Below, one piece after another: positions 8,846 to 16,742 of a stretch of DNA of 64,000 nt (its first letter is position 1; every line of letters begins with the position of its first letter). The notes under the pieces were generated by a model. It searched no databases and was not told the origin of the DNA. It saw only the letters and a list, made by a program, of their open reading frames with translations. Source of the stretch: Pedobacter roseus (GTDB lineage: Bacteria; Bacteroidota; Bacteroidia; Sphingobacteriales; Sphingobacteriaceae); NCBI RefSeq assembly GCF_014395225.1, contig NZ_CP060723.1:806001-870000 (forward strand). The letters are read 5' to 3'. The translations under genes and the position numbers were made by a program.

Positions 8846-10372
8846 TTAGTGTTTAAAGTGTCTTACCCCGGTAGTTACCATTGCAATACCTTTTTCGTTT
8901 GCTTTTGCTACAGAATCAGCATCTTTAATCGATCCACCTGGTTGTAACACCGCAGTAATTCCGGCTTCGGCAGCAATTTCCACACAATCAGGGAAAGGGA
9001 AGAAAGCATCAGAAGCCATGGCAGCACCTTTAACGCTGAAACCAAAAGAAGCAGCTTTTTCAATCGCTTGTCTTAACGCATCAACACGTGAAGTTTGTCC
9101 AACACCGCTTGCAATCAGTACATCATCTTTAACCAAAACAATGGTGTTAGATTTGGTATGTTTTACAATTTTATTGGCGAAGAATAAGTCTTTCAGTTCT
9201 TGTTCGGTTGGTGCTTTATCGGTAACGGTAGTCATTTGCTCCGGACCTTCGATAATTAAATCTTTATCCTGCTCAATTACACCATTTAATAAGGTTTTAA
9301 ATTGTTTTTTGCTCAATTCAACCTCATTACGTTGCAAAATCACGCGGTTTTTCTTTTTACTGAACAATTCTACTGCTTCTGGCTGGTAAGAAGGTGCAAT
9401 TAATACTTCAAAAAACAGGTTGTTAATTTCTTCTGCTGTTTCAAGATTAACTTCCACATTGGTAATCAATACACCACCGAAAGCAGAAACAGGGTCGCAT
9501 GCTAAAGCATCAACCCAGGCTTGTTTAACGGTCGGACGTGAAGCAATACCGCAGGCATTTGTATGTTTTAAGATCGCAAAAGTCGGATCTTCAAATTCGT
9601 CGATCAAAGCAACGGCTGCATCCACATCAACCAGGTTATTATACGAAAGCTCCTTACCGTTCAGTTTGGTAAACATGGCATCTAAATCGCCATAAAATAC
9701 ACCACCCTGGTGAGGGTTTTCGCCATAACGTAGCGTTTTGGCTTCAGTTACACTCTGTTTAAAAACATCAAGTGGTTCTTCTGTATTAAAATAGTTAAAA
9801 ATTGCAGTATCGTAGTGCGAAGAAGTATGGAAAGCTGTTTTAGCAAACGATTTACGCTGTGCCAAAGTAGTTTCGCCATTTTGCGCTTCTAACTGTGCCT
9901 GTAAAGTAGGGTAGTCATTTTTAGAAGCAATAATTACTACATCGTTAAAGTTTTTCGCGGCAGCACGGATTAGGGAAATACCACCGATATCGATTTTTTC
10001 GATAATTTCTTCCGGTGTTCCACCTGCTTTTACGGTTTCTTCAAAAGGGTATAAATCAACAATCACCAAATCAATTTCAGGGATCTCATATTCAGCAATC
10101 TGCTCCTGGTCGCCTGCTAACGCTCTGCGGTTTAAAATTCCACCGAATACTTTTGGGTGTAAGGTTTTAACACGTCCGCCCAAAATAGAAGGGTAACCGG
10201 TTAAATCTTCAACCGCTGTAACCGGAAGATTTAAATCTTTAATAAATTGTTCTGTTCCACCGGTAGAAAATAACTGTACACCTTGCGCGGCTAACAATTT
10301 TACCAATGGCTCCAAACCATCTTTATAATATACTGAGATTAAAGCGTTTTTGATTTTAATGGATTGACTCAT
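8846..10372 (-). CDS. purH: Bifunctional AICAR transformylase / IMP cyclohydrolase
   Basis: Catalyses the last two steps of de novo IMP synthesis, using 10-formyl-THF. 508 residues from the ATG at 10372 (MSQSIKIKNALISVYYKDGL). The frame is open upstream to a TTG at 10396, but that TTG is part of the -7 box TACCTTTG and would be at or before the transcription start, so I reject it. N-terminal MGS-like cyclohydrolase domain (about 5-150, with FSTGGTEQFI and GGRVKTLHPKVFGGIL). The C-terminal transformylase domain carries LKHTNACGIA with the catalytic Lys-His, and ASDAFFPFPDCVE. Not adjacent to other pur genes; purN lies 0.8 kb away in the same orientation. Confidence 0.96.
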   Translation of the reverse strand: MSQSIKIKNALISVYYKDGLEPLVKLLAAQGVQLFSTGGTEQFIKDLNLPVTAVEDLTGYPSILGGRVKTLHPKVFGGILNRRALAGDQEQIAEYEIPEIDLVIVDLYPFEETVKAGGTPEEIIEKIDIGGISLIRAAAKNFNDVVIIASKNDYPTLQAQLEAQNGETTLAQRKSFAKTAFHTSSHYDTAIFNYFNTEEPLDVFKQSVTEAKTLRYGENPHQGGVFYGDLDAMFTKLNGKELSYNNLVDVDAAVALIDEFEDPTFAILKHTNACGIASRPTVKQAWVDALACDPVSAFGGVLITNVEVNLETAEEINNLFFEVLIAPSYQPEAVELFSKKKNRVILQRNEVELSKKQFKTLLNGVIEQDKDLIIEGPEQMTTVTDKAPTEQELKDLFFANKIVKHTKSNTIVLVKDDVLIASGVGQTSRVDALRQAIEKAASFGFSVKGAAMASDAFFPFPDCVEIAAEAGITAVLQPGGSIKDADSVAKANEKGIAMVTTGVRHFKH

Positions 10373-10393
10373 TCTACTGAAAATTTTGAGCCG

Positions 10394-10401
10394 CAAAGGT
10401 A
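10394..10401 (-). promoter_or_regulatory. -7 promoter box of purH
   Basis: Minus-strand TACCTTTG, an exact match to TAnnTTTG, 21 bases before the purH ATG, giving a leader of only about 15 nucleotides. It decides between the ATG at 10372 and the upstream TTG. Confidence 0.65.
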
Positions 10402-10671
10402 GTAAAAACAGGGGAATTTATTTAGGTGGTGAAACCAATAAAAATGAAATTATTTAGATATTTTTCTTTACCAGGCATTTTTTCTTTTTCAAAAGGATTT
10501 TCAGGTCTCAAATATGCTGATAGTGCTTATGTAAAGCAGGCCTTTATCTTTTTTTGTTTGCCTGGAAGTTGCCAGCTAATTTTAAATTGATGGTAGAGGT
10601 ATTTCGAATTTTATTATTTTAGCCCGCATCATATAATAAGTACTAATTGATAACTAGGGTTAACAGAAGCA

Positions 10672-11169
10672 ATGTATCAATCAAATCGTAGAAAAAAGTG
10701 GACCTATATAACCATCATGTTCCTTCTTATATGTTGTTACATCGGGATTTACCATTCTCATCGTTATTTCGGGTTTAACAGCGTAATATTGCTAGGCATT
10801 TCAGCTATATTGGCCTTGTTTTATTTAAGTAATTTATGGTTGGACGATAGTAAACGATGGTATAAATTTAAATCGTTCCTTTTTGTATTATGTGTTGGAG
10901 GTCCGGTTGCGATTTTTGTTTTTAAGATGCATGAGTCTTTTATGGAAAAACAACTGGCAAAATATGGTGTGCCCGCAGAGGGGATTGTGACGAAATTATA
11001 TATACAAAGGAATAGAAATAGTCAAACGCCTTACGCTATATTTACCTATAAGTTAAACAATAAAATCTGGATGCAGGAAGTGATCAACACAAACTCTTCT
11101 TTACAGGTTGGTGATACTCTAATGTTGCTGTGCGCTAAAACGGATCCTGAAATTTTTAAAATCGAATAG
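10672..11169 (+). CDS. Three-helix membrane protein of unknown function
   Basis: Not a family I can name with certainty. 165 residues: basic N-terminus, membrane helices at about 11-29, 36-56 and 67-85, then a soluble domain of about 75 residues with beta-rich sequence (AEGIVTKLYIQRNRNSQTPYAIFTYKLNNK ... LQVGDTLMLLCAKTDPEIFKI). The soluble part recalls DUF3592-like domains, in which a short beta domain follows membrane helices. It stands alone on the plus strand between two minus-strand purine genes, with a 275-base upstream gap in which I see no strong promoter. Confidence 0.75.
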   Translation: MYQSNRRKKWTYITIMFLLICCYIGIYHSHRYFGFNSVILLGISAILALFYLSNLWLDDSKRWYKFKSFLFVLCVGGPVAIFVFKMHESFMEKQLAKYGVPAEGIVTKLYIQRNRNSQTPYAIFTYKLNNKIWMQEVINTNSSLQVGDTLMLLCAKTDPEIFKIE

Positions 11170-11184
11170 CACGTAATCCTAATA

Positions 11185-11763
11185 TTACTTTTTTATCTTT
11201 TTAACAATCGTTTCTACTATCCGTGGATAATGCTGGTGCTCTAACTGCTGACCTTTAAATTTTACCATCTCCAGGTTGTCGTTTTTATCAATTCTGTAGC
11301 GGGCCTGGTAAATGTATTCACCTTCATCATAGTTTTCATCTACATAATGGATCGTGATACCGCCTTCGGTTTCACCGGCAGCCATCACCGCATTGTGCAC
11401 ATGATCGCCGTACATGCCCTTTCCGCCAAACTTAGGGAGAATAGCAGGGTGGATATTTACAATCCGGCCAGGGTAGGCGTGGATCAGGCTTTTAGGAATT
11501 AACCAAAGGAAGCCTGCCAGTACAATAAAATCGATTTCAAGATTTTTGAGCAGATCCACAACCTCATCGGTTTTGTAGAATTCGTTTTTGTCGAAAATAT
11601 GGGTAGGGATTTCGAAGTTATCAGCTCTTTGTAATACATAAGCCTCGGCGTTATTGGTTAACACCAAAGAAATTTCAATTTCGTTACTTCTTTTAAAATG
11701 CTCCATCAGTTTTTGGGCATTAGAACCAGAACCTGATGCAAAGATGGCTATTCGTTTTTTCAC
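11185..11763 (-). CDS. purN: Phosphoribosylglycinamide formyltransferase
   Basis: Transfers the formyl group of 10-formyl-THF to GAR in purine synthesis. 192 residues, normal length. Family motifs: FASGSGSN at 8-15 (phosphate-binding), VLAGFLWLIP at 81-90, and the catalytic triad Asn103, His105 (NIHPAILPKF) and Asp146 (ENYDEGEYI). The start MKKRIAIFASG is unambiguous. It converges with the membrane protein gene ending at 11169, with only 15 bases between stop codons. Confidence 0.95.
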   Translation of the reverse strand: MKKRIAIFASGSGSNAQKLMEHFKRSNEIEISLVLTNNAEAYVLQRADNFEIPTHIFDKNEFYKTDEVVDLLKNLEIDFIVLAGFLWLIPKSLIHAYPGRIVNIHPAILPKFGGKGMYGDHVHNAVMAAGETEGGITIHYVDENYDEGEYIYQARYRIDKNDNLEMVKFKGQQLEHQHYPRIVETIVKKIKK

Positions 11764-11868
11764 TCAAAAATCGTTTTGTCCAAAAATAGTGTTTTTAGGG
11801 CTGTTTTCTTAATCGAAAAGAAATTTTATTCAATTAAGTTAAAGTATTATTAATGAAGAATTTTAATG

Positions 11869-11956
11869 TATTTTTGCAGTTCGGAAACGGGGTTAAATTT
11901 TAATTAAAAAAAAGTTAAAAGTGTTTTGTAATTTAAAAACATTAATCCTATATTTG
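11869..11956 (+). promoter_or_regulatory. Tandem promoters of rpsT
   Basis: Proximal promoter: TTG at 11926-11928, 20-base spacer, TATATTTG at 11949-11956, a full match to the Bacteroidota consensus. A distal -7 box, TATTTTTG, lies at 11869-11876 and is followed by TTCGGAAACGG (11880-11890), the same 11-mer that follows the tRNA-cluster promoter at 37787-37797. Confidence 0.75.
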
Positions 11957-12005
11957 CAACCCGAATTATAGGAAACGAATAAGAAAAATAAAAGGCTAAA
12001 TAGAA

Positions 12006-12260
12006 ATGGCAAATCATAAATCTTCATTAAAAAGAATTAGAGCAAACGCAACAAAACGTTTACGTAACAGATATCAGGCAAAAACTACACGTACCTTTAT
12101 TAAAAGATTACGTGCTGCAGAAGATAAAAAATCTGCATCTGATTTATTGCCTAAAGTAATCTCTATGTTAGATCGTTTAGCTAAAAAGAATGTTATCCAC
12201 AAAAACAAAGCGGCAAACAATAAATCGAAATTAACGAAATTCGTTAACGGTTTAAAATAA
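12006..12260 (+). CDS. rpsT: 30S ribosomal protein bS20
   Basis: Binds 16S rRNA early in small-subunit assembly. The 84-residue highly basic helical protein begins MANHKSSLKRIRANATKRLRNR, the family signature. No Shine-Dalgarno sequence; the leader is AT-rich. Monocistronic in appearance: strong promoter upstream and a 14-bp terminator downstream, although radC begins right at the terminator. Confidence 0.97.
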   Translation: MANHKSSLKRIRANATKRLRNRYQAKTTRTFIKRLRAAEDKKSASDLLPKVISMLDRLAKKNVIHKNKAANNKSKLTKFVNGLK

Positions 12261-12283
12261 GCCAATTTTTTTACGATATTAGC

Positions 12284-12321
12284 AAAGGCATCCCAACCAA
12301 AAGTTGGGATGCCTTTTTTTT
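12284..12321 (+). terminator. Intrinsic terminator after rpsT
   Basis: Perfect 14-bp arms at 12284-12297 and 12304-12317 (core GGCATCCCAAC / GTTGGGATGCC) with a 6-base loop and a T-run ending at 12321. Confidence 0.85.
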
Positions 12322-12331
12322 GTCGAAAAAA

Positions 12332-13030
12332 ATGGAACAATACGAACAGAAACTAGGCGTTAAACTGTGGGCTGAAGAAGACCGCCCGCGTGAAAAACTT
12401 TTGTTGCATGGCAGAAGGCATTTAACTGATGCTGAACTCATCGCAATTTTAATTGGTTCAGGAAGTAAAACCGAAACTGTTGTCGACCTCAGTAAAAGGA
12501 TTCTGGCTTTTTACGATAACAGTTTAACCCGTTTGGGCAAAGCGTCTATCCAGGATCTTTCGAGGTTTAAAGGCATAGGCGAAGCCAAAGCCCTCACCAT
12601 CATGGCTGCTCTGGAACTCGGCCTGCGACGGAAAGAAACCGCTGAAGAAGATGTTACTCAAATCACTACCTCTGGTGATGTTTACAGGTACATGCATCAT
12701 ACCTTTGCCAACCTCAACCACGAAGAATTCTGGATCCTGTTGCTCAACAGGTCTAACCGAATTATTGGGAAATTCCTGATCAGTAAAGGTGGACAGGCGG
12801 GTACCATAGCCGATCCGAAAATTATTTTTAAAACGGCTCTGGAGAATAATGCGGCAAATATTGTTCTGGCGCATAATCATCCTTCAGGAAGTTTAAAGCC
12901 AAGCGAAAGCGATGATAAACTCACCAGGGATATGGTGGCTTCTGGCAATCTGCTTACACTTTTTGTGGTAGACCATGTTATTTTTGCCAATAACCGATAT
13001 TACAGTTACAAGGATGAAGATTTAATTTAA
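12332..13030 (+). CDS. radC: RadC family JAB/MPN+ domain protein
   Basis: 232 residues from the ATG at 12332 (MEQYEQKLGVKLWAEEDRPREKL); an in-frame TTG at 12320 lies in the terminator T-run and is rejected. N-terminal helix-hairpin-helix part (RFKGIGEAKALTIMAALELG, about 70-90) and C-terminal JAMM metalloprotease-like domain with a complete H-x-H-x7-S-x2-D motif: His181, His183, Ser191, Asp194 (HNHPSGSLKPSESD). The old link to DNA repair in E. coli was withdrawn; the cellular role is unknown. It begins 10 bases after the rpsT terminator, so it needs read-through or a promoter inside the rpsT 3' region. Confidence 0.92.
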   Translation: MEQYEQKLGVKLWAEEDRPREKLLLHGRRHLTDAELIAILIGSGSKTETVVDLSKRILAFYDNSLTRLGKASIQDLSRFKGIGEAKALTIMAALELGLRRKETAEEDVTQITTSGDVYRYMHHTFANLNHEEFWILLLNRSNRIIGKFLISKGGQAGTIADPKIIFKTALENNAANIVLAHNHPSGSLKPSESDDKLTRDMVASGNLLTLFVVDHVIFANNRYYSYKDEDLI

Positions 13031-13136
13031 AAGATATTTCATTGTTAAAATACAATTAACCTTAATTTAGTATCCTCGCAGCTTAAATTTATAATTTATA
13101 ATCTTCCGTAATCCCGGAAAAAAATGTATTTGTAAT

Positions 13137-13976
13137 ATGAATAGTTTAAAAATTATCCCTGTTTTTCTTTTATTAACTGTTTTTGCTTTTGCTCAAAAAG
13201 CAGCCATGCCCATTAATATCATTACTTACAATATCCGTTTAAATGTTGCCTCAGATGGTGTAAATGCCTGGCCGAACCGGAAAGATAATGTTAAAGCCCT
13301 GGTGAAATTTCATGATGCCGATATTCTTTGTGTACAGGAGGCTTTGCCCGAGCAATTTGATGCACTGCTTGAAAATTCCAATTTCGATGTAGTAGGTGTT
13401 GGTCGCGATGATGGCAAAAGAAAAGGCGAATTTTCTGCCGTATATTTTGATAAAGACAGGTTTACCAAAAAAGACGGAGGAACTTTTTGGTTGTCGCAAA
13501 CACCCGATGTGCCTTCAAAAGGATGGGATGCAGCTTTAAACCGGGTTTGCAGCTGGATAAAACTGTATGACAAACTGAACAAAAAAGAATTTATCGTATT
13601 TAATACCCATTATGATCATATCGGCGTTCAGGCGAGAATTGAATCGGCTAAATTGTTGAAACAGAAAATCCAGCAGATTGCACCAACGTTGCCTGTTGTT
13701 TTTACCGGCGATTTAAATGTAACGCCCGAAACAGAAGCCATTGCAACCATTAAATCTTTTCTTACAGATGCAAAAGAAGTTTCCGTAGAAGCACCTTATG
13801 GCCCTGCAGGTACTTTTAATGGTTTTCATTTCGATAGCGACCTGAAAGACCGCATCGATTATGTTTTTGTAAACAAAGGTTTTAAAGTACAAAAGTTTGC
13901 CGTTTTAACCGATAGTAAGGATAAAAGGTATTATTCTGATCACCTGCCAGTTTTTTGCAGACTTTTCTTTCAATAA
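13137..13976 (+). CDS. Exported endonuclease/exonuclease/phosphatase-family protein
   Basis: 279 residues with a signal peptide (KIIPVFLLLTVFAFAQKA). The metal-dependent phosphodiesterase fold is clear: NIITYNIRLN (12-35 region), VQEALPEQFDAL (Glu metal ligand), NTHYDHIGVQAR (catalytic His), FTGDLNVTPETEA (Asp-Asn) and SDHLPVFCRLF (Asp-His). The family includes DNases, inositol phosphatases and sphingomyelinases; a periplasmic location argues for a phosphate ester or phospholipid substrate, but that is inference. Its stop codon is directly followed by the ATG of the Lgt-like gene (no gap), so the two are almost certainly co-translated. Confidence 0.88.
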   Translation: MNSLKIIPVFLLLTVFAFAQKAAMPINIITYNIRLNVASDGVNAWPNRKDNVKALVKFHDADILCVQEALPEQFDALLENSNFDVVGVGRDDGKRKGEFSAVYFDKDRFTKKDGGTFWLSQTPDVPSKGWDAALNRVCSWIKLYDKLNKKEFIVFNTHYDHIGVQARIESAKLLKQKIQQIAPTLPVVFTGDLNVTPETEAIATIKSFLTDAKEVSVEAPYGPAGTFNGFHFDSDLKDRIDYVFVNKGFKVQKFAVLTDSKDKRYYSDHLPVFCRLFFQ

Positions 13977-14741
13977 ATGCTACTAAAAACCCTGTCAGTC
14001 TTTCCATTTCAGTTCGAATTTTTTGGCGCACAATATCACTATCATTATATTTTCGAAACCCTCGCATTTATAATAGGTGTAAGGCTTTATTACTATTATA
14101 AAAAAGGCATCGTAGATCAGATTTCCGACGAAAACAGGCTGTGGATTATGTTGGGTGCCATGTTAGGAGCATTGATAGGCTCGCGGGTGGTAGCTGTGCT
14201 GGAAACTCCTGAAGTAATCAATCACCTTACGTTTTCAATTTTATATCAAAGTAAAACCATTATTGGCGGACTGCTTGGAGGGTTATTTGGCGTAGAATTA
14301 ATAAAAAAGATAATTGGTGTAAAGGTTGCCTCTGGCGATATTTATGTAATCCCCATTTTAGTGGCGCTGATTATTGGACGCATCGGCTGCTTTTCTATGG
14401 GGATTGATGAGCCGACTTATGGCATTCCCACCCATCTTTTTACTGGGATGGATTTGGGTGATGGTATACCCCGGCACCCCATTATGCTTTATGAAATAGT
14501 TTACCTCGTACTTTTGATTTTTCTTTTTAACAGCTTAAAGCATAAAGAGCTGATTAACGGTGACCGCTTTAAACTTTTTATGGTATTGTATTTCTTATTT
14601 CGCTTTTTGATCGAATTTATTAAGCCTTACCATTCATTATTTTTAAATTTAAGCAGTATTCATTGGTCTGCATTGTTTATTTTTATTTATTATTATAGAT
14701 TCATCATCAGGATTTCTAAAAAGATAGCTGTTAAAAAGTAA
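13977..14741 (+). CDS. Prolipoprotein diacylglyceryl transferase-like membrane protein (Lgt paralogue)
   Basis: 254 residues with about seven membrane helices. It shares the Lgt frame: GSRVVAVLE, a glycine-rich IIGGLLGGLFG, LIIGRIGCFSMG ... YGIPT, and RHPIMLYEIVYL. True Lgt moves diacylglycerol from phosphatidylglycerol to lipoprotein cysteines. Here the usual GRxGNFxN is GRIGCFSM, so the Asn is Cys, there are extra residues before the Tyr-Gly, and no His precedes the GG motif (HGG in E. coli). It may therefore be a divergent paralogue acting on another lipid rather than the housekeeping enzyme. It sits between the exported phosphodiesterase (0-base gap) and the radical SAM gene (5-base gap). 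Confidence 0.85.
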   Translation: MLLKTLSVFPFQFEFFGAQYHYHYIFETLAFIIGVRLYYYYKKGIVDQISDENRLWIMLGAMLGALIGSRVVAVLETPEVINHLTFSILYQSKTIIGGLLGGLFGVELIKKIIGVKVASGDIYVIPILVALIIGRIGCFSMGIDEPTYGIPTHLFTGMDLGDGIPRHPIMLYEIVYLVLLIFLFNSLKHKELINGDRFKLFMVLYFLFRFLIEFIKPYHSLFLNLSSIHWSALFIFIYYYRFIIRISKKIAVKK

Positions 14742-14746
14742 ACACT

Positions 14747-16141
14747 ATGGCCAATACCAGAGATTATATATACTACGATTATACCAAAAGCCTTTGTCCG
14801 GAATGTTTACAGCTTTGCGATGCGAAAATTGTTTTTCAGGATGCCAAAGTGTTTATGTTGAAAAACTGCAGAACGCACGGTGATAGTAAAGTGATGATTG
14901 CCGATGATGTAGAATATTACAAACAGATCCGGAATTATAACAAGCAATCGGAAATGCCGCTTAAGTTTAATACCAAAGTGCATTACGGCTGCCCCTACGA
15001 TTGTGGTTTGTGTACCGATCACGAACAGCACTCGTGTTTAACGGTTATAGAAGTTACCGATCGCTGTAACCTGGCCTGTCCTACCTGTTACGCCATGTCA
15101 TCTCCAAGTTATGGCAGGCACAGAACTTTGGAAGAAATAGAACGCATGATGGATGTTGTGGTAGCCAACGAGGGGGAGCCTGATGTGGTTCAGCTCTCAG
15201 GTGGGGAGCCGACGGTCCATCCCGAATTTTTTAAGATTTTAGATCTTGCCAAAACAAAACCCATTAAACATTTAATGGTAAATACGAATGGTATCAGGAT
15301 TGCCAAAGACATCAAATTTGTAGAGAAGTTGGCCAGTTATATGCCCGATTTTGAAATTTACCTGCAGTTTGATAGTTTCAGTCCCGAAGTATTAACCAAG
15401 CTTAGGGGCGAAGACCTTACCGAGGTGAGAAGAAAGGCCATTGATCATTTAAATCAGTTTAATGTATCTACTACTTTGGTAGTTACTTTGCAAAATGGCT
15501 TAAACGACCATGAAATTGGCGATATTTTAGATTATGCCCTCAAGCAGAAATGTGTTCGGGGTGTTACTTTTCAACCTACGCAGGTTGCCGGGCGGAACGA
15601 CGATTATAACGATCAGCAGGGGAGGATTACCCTAACCGAAGTGCGCAGAAAAATTTATGAGCAGTACCCAACCTTTACCCCTCAGGATTTAATTCCCGTT
15701 CCCTGTAATCCCGATGCACTGTGCATGGCTTATGCCTTAAAAATCGGTGATGAGGTTATACCAATGACGCATTTGATCAATCCGGAAGATTTGCTCAATA
15801 ATTCAAAAAATACCATCGTTTTTGAACATGATGAAAAACTGAAAGAGCACATGCTCAATTTGTTCAGCACAGGTGTTTCGGTTGATTGTGCCGAAGATAC
15901 CTTTGGCGAACTGATGTGCTGTTTACCAAGGGTAAAATCGGATAGTTTAAGCTATGATAATTTATTTCGGATTATCATCATGAATTTCATGGATCCGCTT
16001 GATTTTGATGTGCGTGCAGTTAAAAAATCTTGCGTACACATTGTAAGCGATAAATATAAAATGGTACCCTTCGAAACCATGAACATTTTTTACCGCGACA
16101 ATAAAATAGATCTGATCAGAGAAAAATTAAATATGAACTAA
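14747..16141 (+). CDS. Radical SAM protein of the MJ0619/Tes-like family
   Basis: 464 residues, probably cytosolic face of the membrane. Radical SAM motif C-x3-C-x2-C at Cys107, 111 and 114 (DRCNLACPTCY), followed by VQLSGGEPTVHPEF (SAM-binding GGE). Extra cysteines: CPECLQLC at 17-24 plus Cys41 (rubredoxin-like or zinc site), and CPYDCGLC at 82-89 plus Cys97 (probably a second Fe-S cluster). The C-terminal NFMDPLDFDVRAVKKSCVHIV is also typical. The archaeal member MJ0619, first assigned to methanopterin methylation, is now known as tetraether lipid synthase Tes, which joins lipid tails; bacterial relatives make membrane-spanning lipids. The Lgt-like neighbour fits a lipid role, but the substrate is inferred. 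Confidence 0.88.
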   Translation: MANTRDYIYYDYTKSLCPECLQLCDAKIVFQDAKVFMLKNCRTHGDSKVMIADDVEYYKQIRNYNKQSEMPLKFNTKVHYGCPYDCGLCTDHEQHSCLTVIEVTDRCNLACPTCYAMSSPSYGRHRTLEEIERMMDVVVANEGEPDVVQLSGGEPTVHPEFFKILDLAKTKPIKHLMVNTNGIRIAKDIKFVEKLASYMPDFEIYLQFDSFSPEVLTKLRGEDLTEVRRKAIDHLNQFNVSTTLVVTLQNGLNDHEIGDILDYALKQKCVRGVTFQPTQVAGRNDDYNDQQGRITLTEVRRKIYEQYPTFTPQDLIPVPCNPDALCMAYALKIGDEVIPMTHLINPEDLLNNSKNTIVFEHDEKLKEHMLNLFSTGVSVDCAEDTFGELMCCLPRVKSDSLSYDNLFRIIIMNFMDPLDFDVRAVKKSCVHIVSDKYKMVPFETMNIFYRDNKIDLIREKLNMN

Positions 16142-16142
16142 T

Positions 16143-16337
16143 ATGGGTGGTTTATTCGGCTTATTTGTAATTTATTGTCTTACTGCAATCGTACTTTTTG
16201 TGGTGGGGATTATTCAGATTATTATTAAATCATCAAGAAACGAGCCCGTAAAATCCGGATTGAAATTGATCATTATTTCAGTAATTATGGTTGTAATTGG
16301 TTTTGGTGCCTGCGCCGTATTGCTTGCCAACAGTTAA
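16143..16337 (+). CDS. Small two-helix membrane protein, copy 1
   Basis: 64 residues with two hydrophobic helices (about 4-28 and 40-61) joined by a basic loop, IKSSRNEPVKSGLKL. ATG one base after the radical SAM stop codon. Nearly the same protein is encoded again at 16355, so this is a tandem duplication. Function unknown; position suggests a membrane partner or anchor for the radical SAM/Lgt-like pair. Confidence 0.8.
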   Translation: MGGLFGLFVIYCLTAIVLFVVGIIQIIIKSSRNEPVKSGLKLIIISVIMVVIGFGACAVLLANS

Positions 16338-16354
16338 ATGCTTAGTTTAAGTTA

Positions 16355-16549
16355 ATGGGACTTTTTATAATATATTGGGTGGCCGCTGTACTGCTGTTTG
16401 TAATTGGCATCATTCAGATCGTCGTAAAAGCGGCAAAAAACCAGCCCGTTAAGTCAGGTCTTAAATTGGTTATTGCCTCAGTGATCATGGTGGTAATAGG
16501 GGCAGGGGCATGCGCGGTCATTCTATCCAATCTGAATATTGGCCATTAG
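16355..16549 (+). CDS. Small two-helix membrane protein, copy 2
   Basis: 64 residues, paralogue of the gene 17 bases upstream: both share GIIQI, PVKSGLKL, SVIMVVIG and GACAV in the same order. Two membrane helices with the basic loop KAAKNQPVKSGLK between. The DNA has diverged while the protein pattern is kept, which suggests selection on both copies. Last gene of the run starting at 13137; no intrinsic terminator follows, only a heptad repeat. Confidence 0.8.
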   Translation: MGLFIIYWVAAVLLFVIGIIQIVVKAAKNQPVKSGLKLVIASVIMVVIGAGACAVILSNLNIGH

Positions 16550-16588
16550 TGATTTATATTTTGTGTTTGAGCCAGGGTTAGCGTTGGT

Positions 16589-16740
16589 AAGTCTCAAATC
16601 TCATGTCCGGAATCTCAAAACTCAATAATTTAACTTTCTCCTTTGACCTTTAAATAATATCTTTGCATTTTATAATTCTTGAATCAGGATTTTAGATTCC
16701 TTAAGTCTCAAATCTAATGTCCGGAATCTCAAATCTCAAT
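16589..16740. repeat. Heptad array present twice, flanking a promoter
   Basis: Copy one at 16589-16623: AAGTCTC, AAATCTC, ATGTCCG, GAATCTC, AAAACTC. Copy two at 16703-16737: AAGTCTC, AAATCTA, ATGTCCG, GAATCTC, AAATCTC. Both are in 7-base phase, in the same direction, 114 bases apart, and each is followed by AATAA. Copy two ends 5 bases before the pheT ATG, so it is in the pheT leader. Confidence 0.75.
16658..16665 (+). promoter_or_regulatory. Likely -7 promoter box of pheT
   Basis: TATCTTTG, an exact TAnnTTTG match, between the two heptad copies and 77 bases before pheT. The -33 position has TTT rather than TTG. Confidence 0.55.
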
Positions 16741-16742
16741 AA

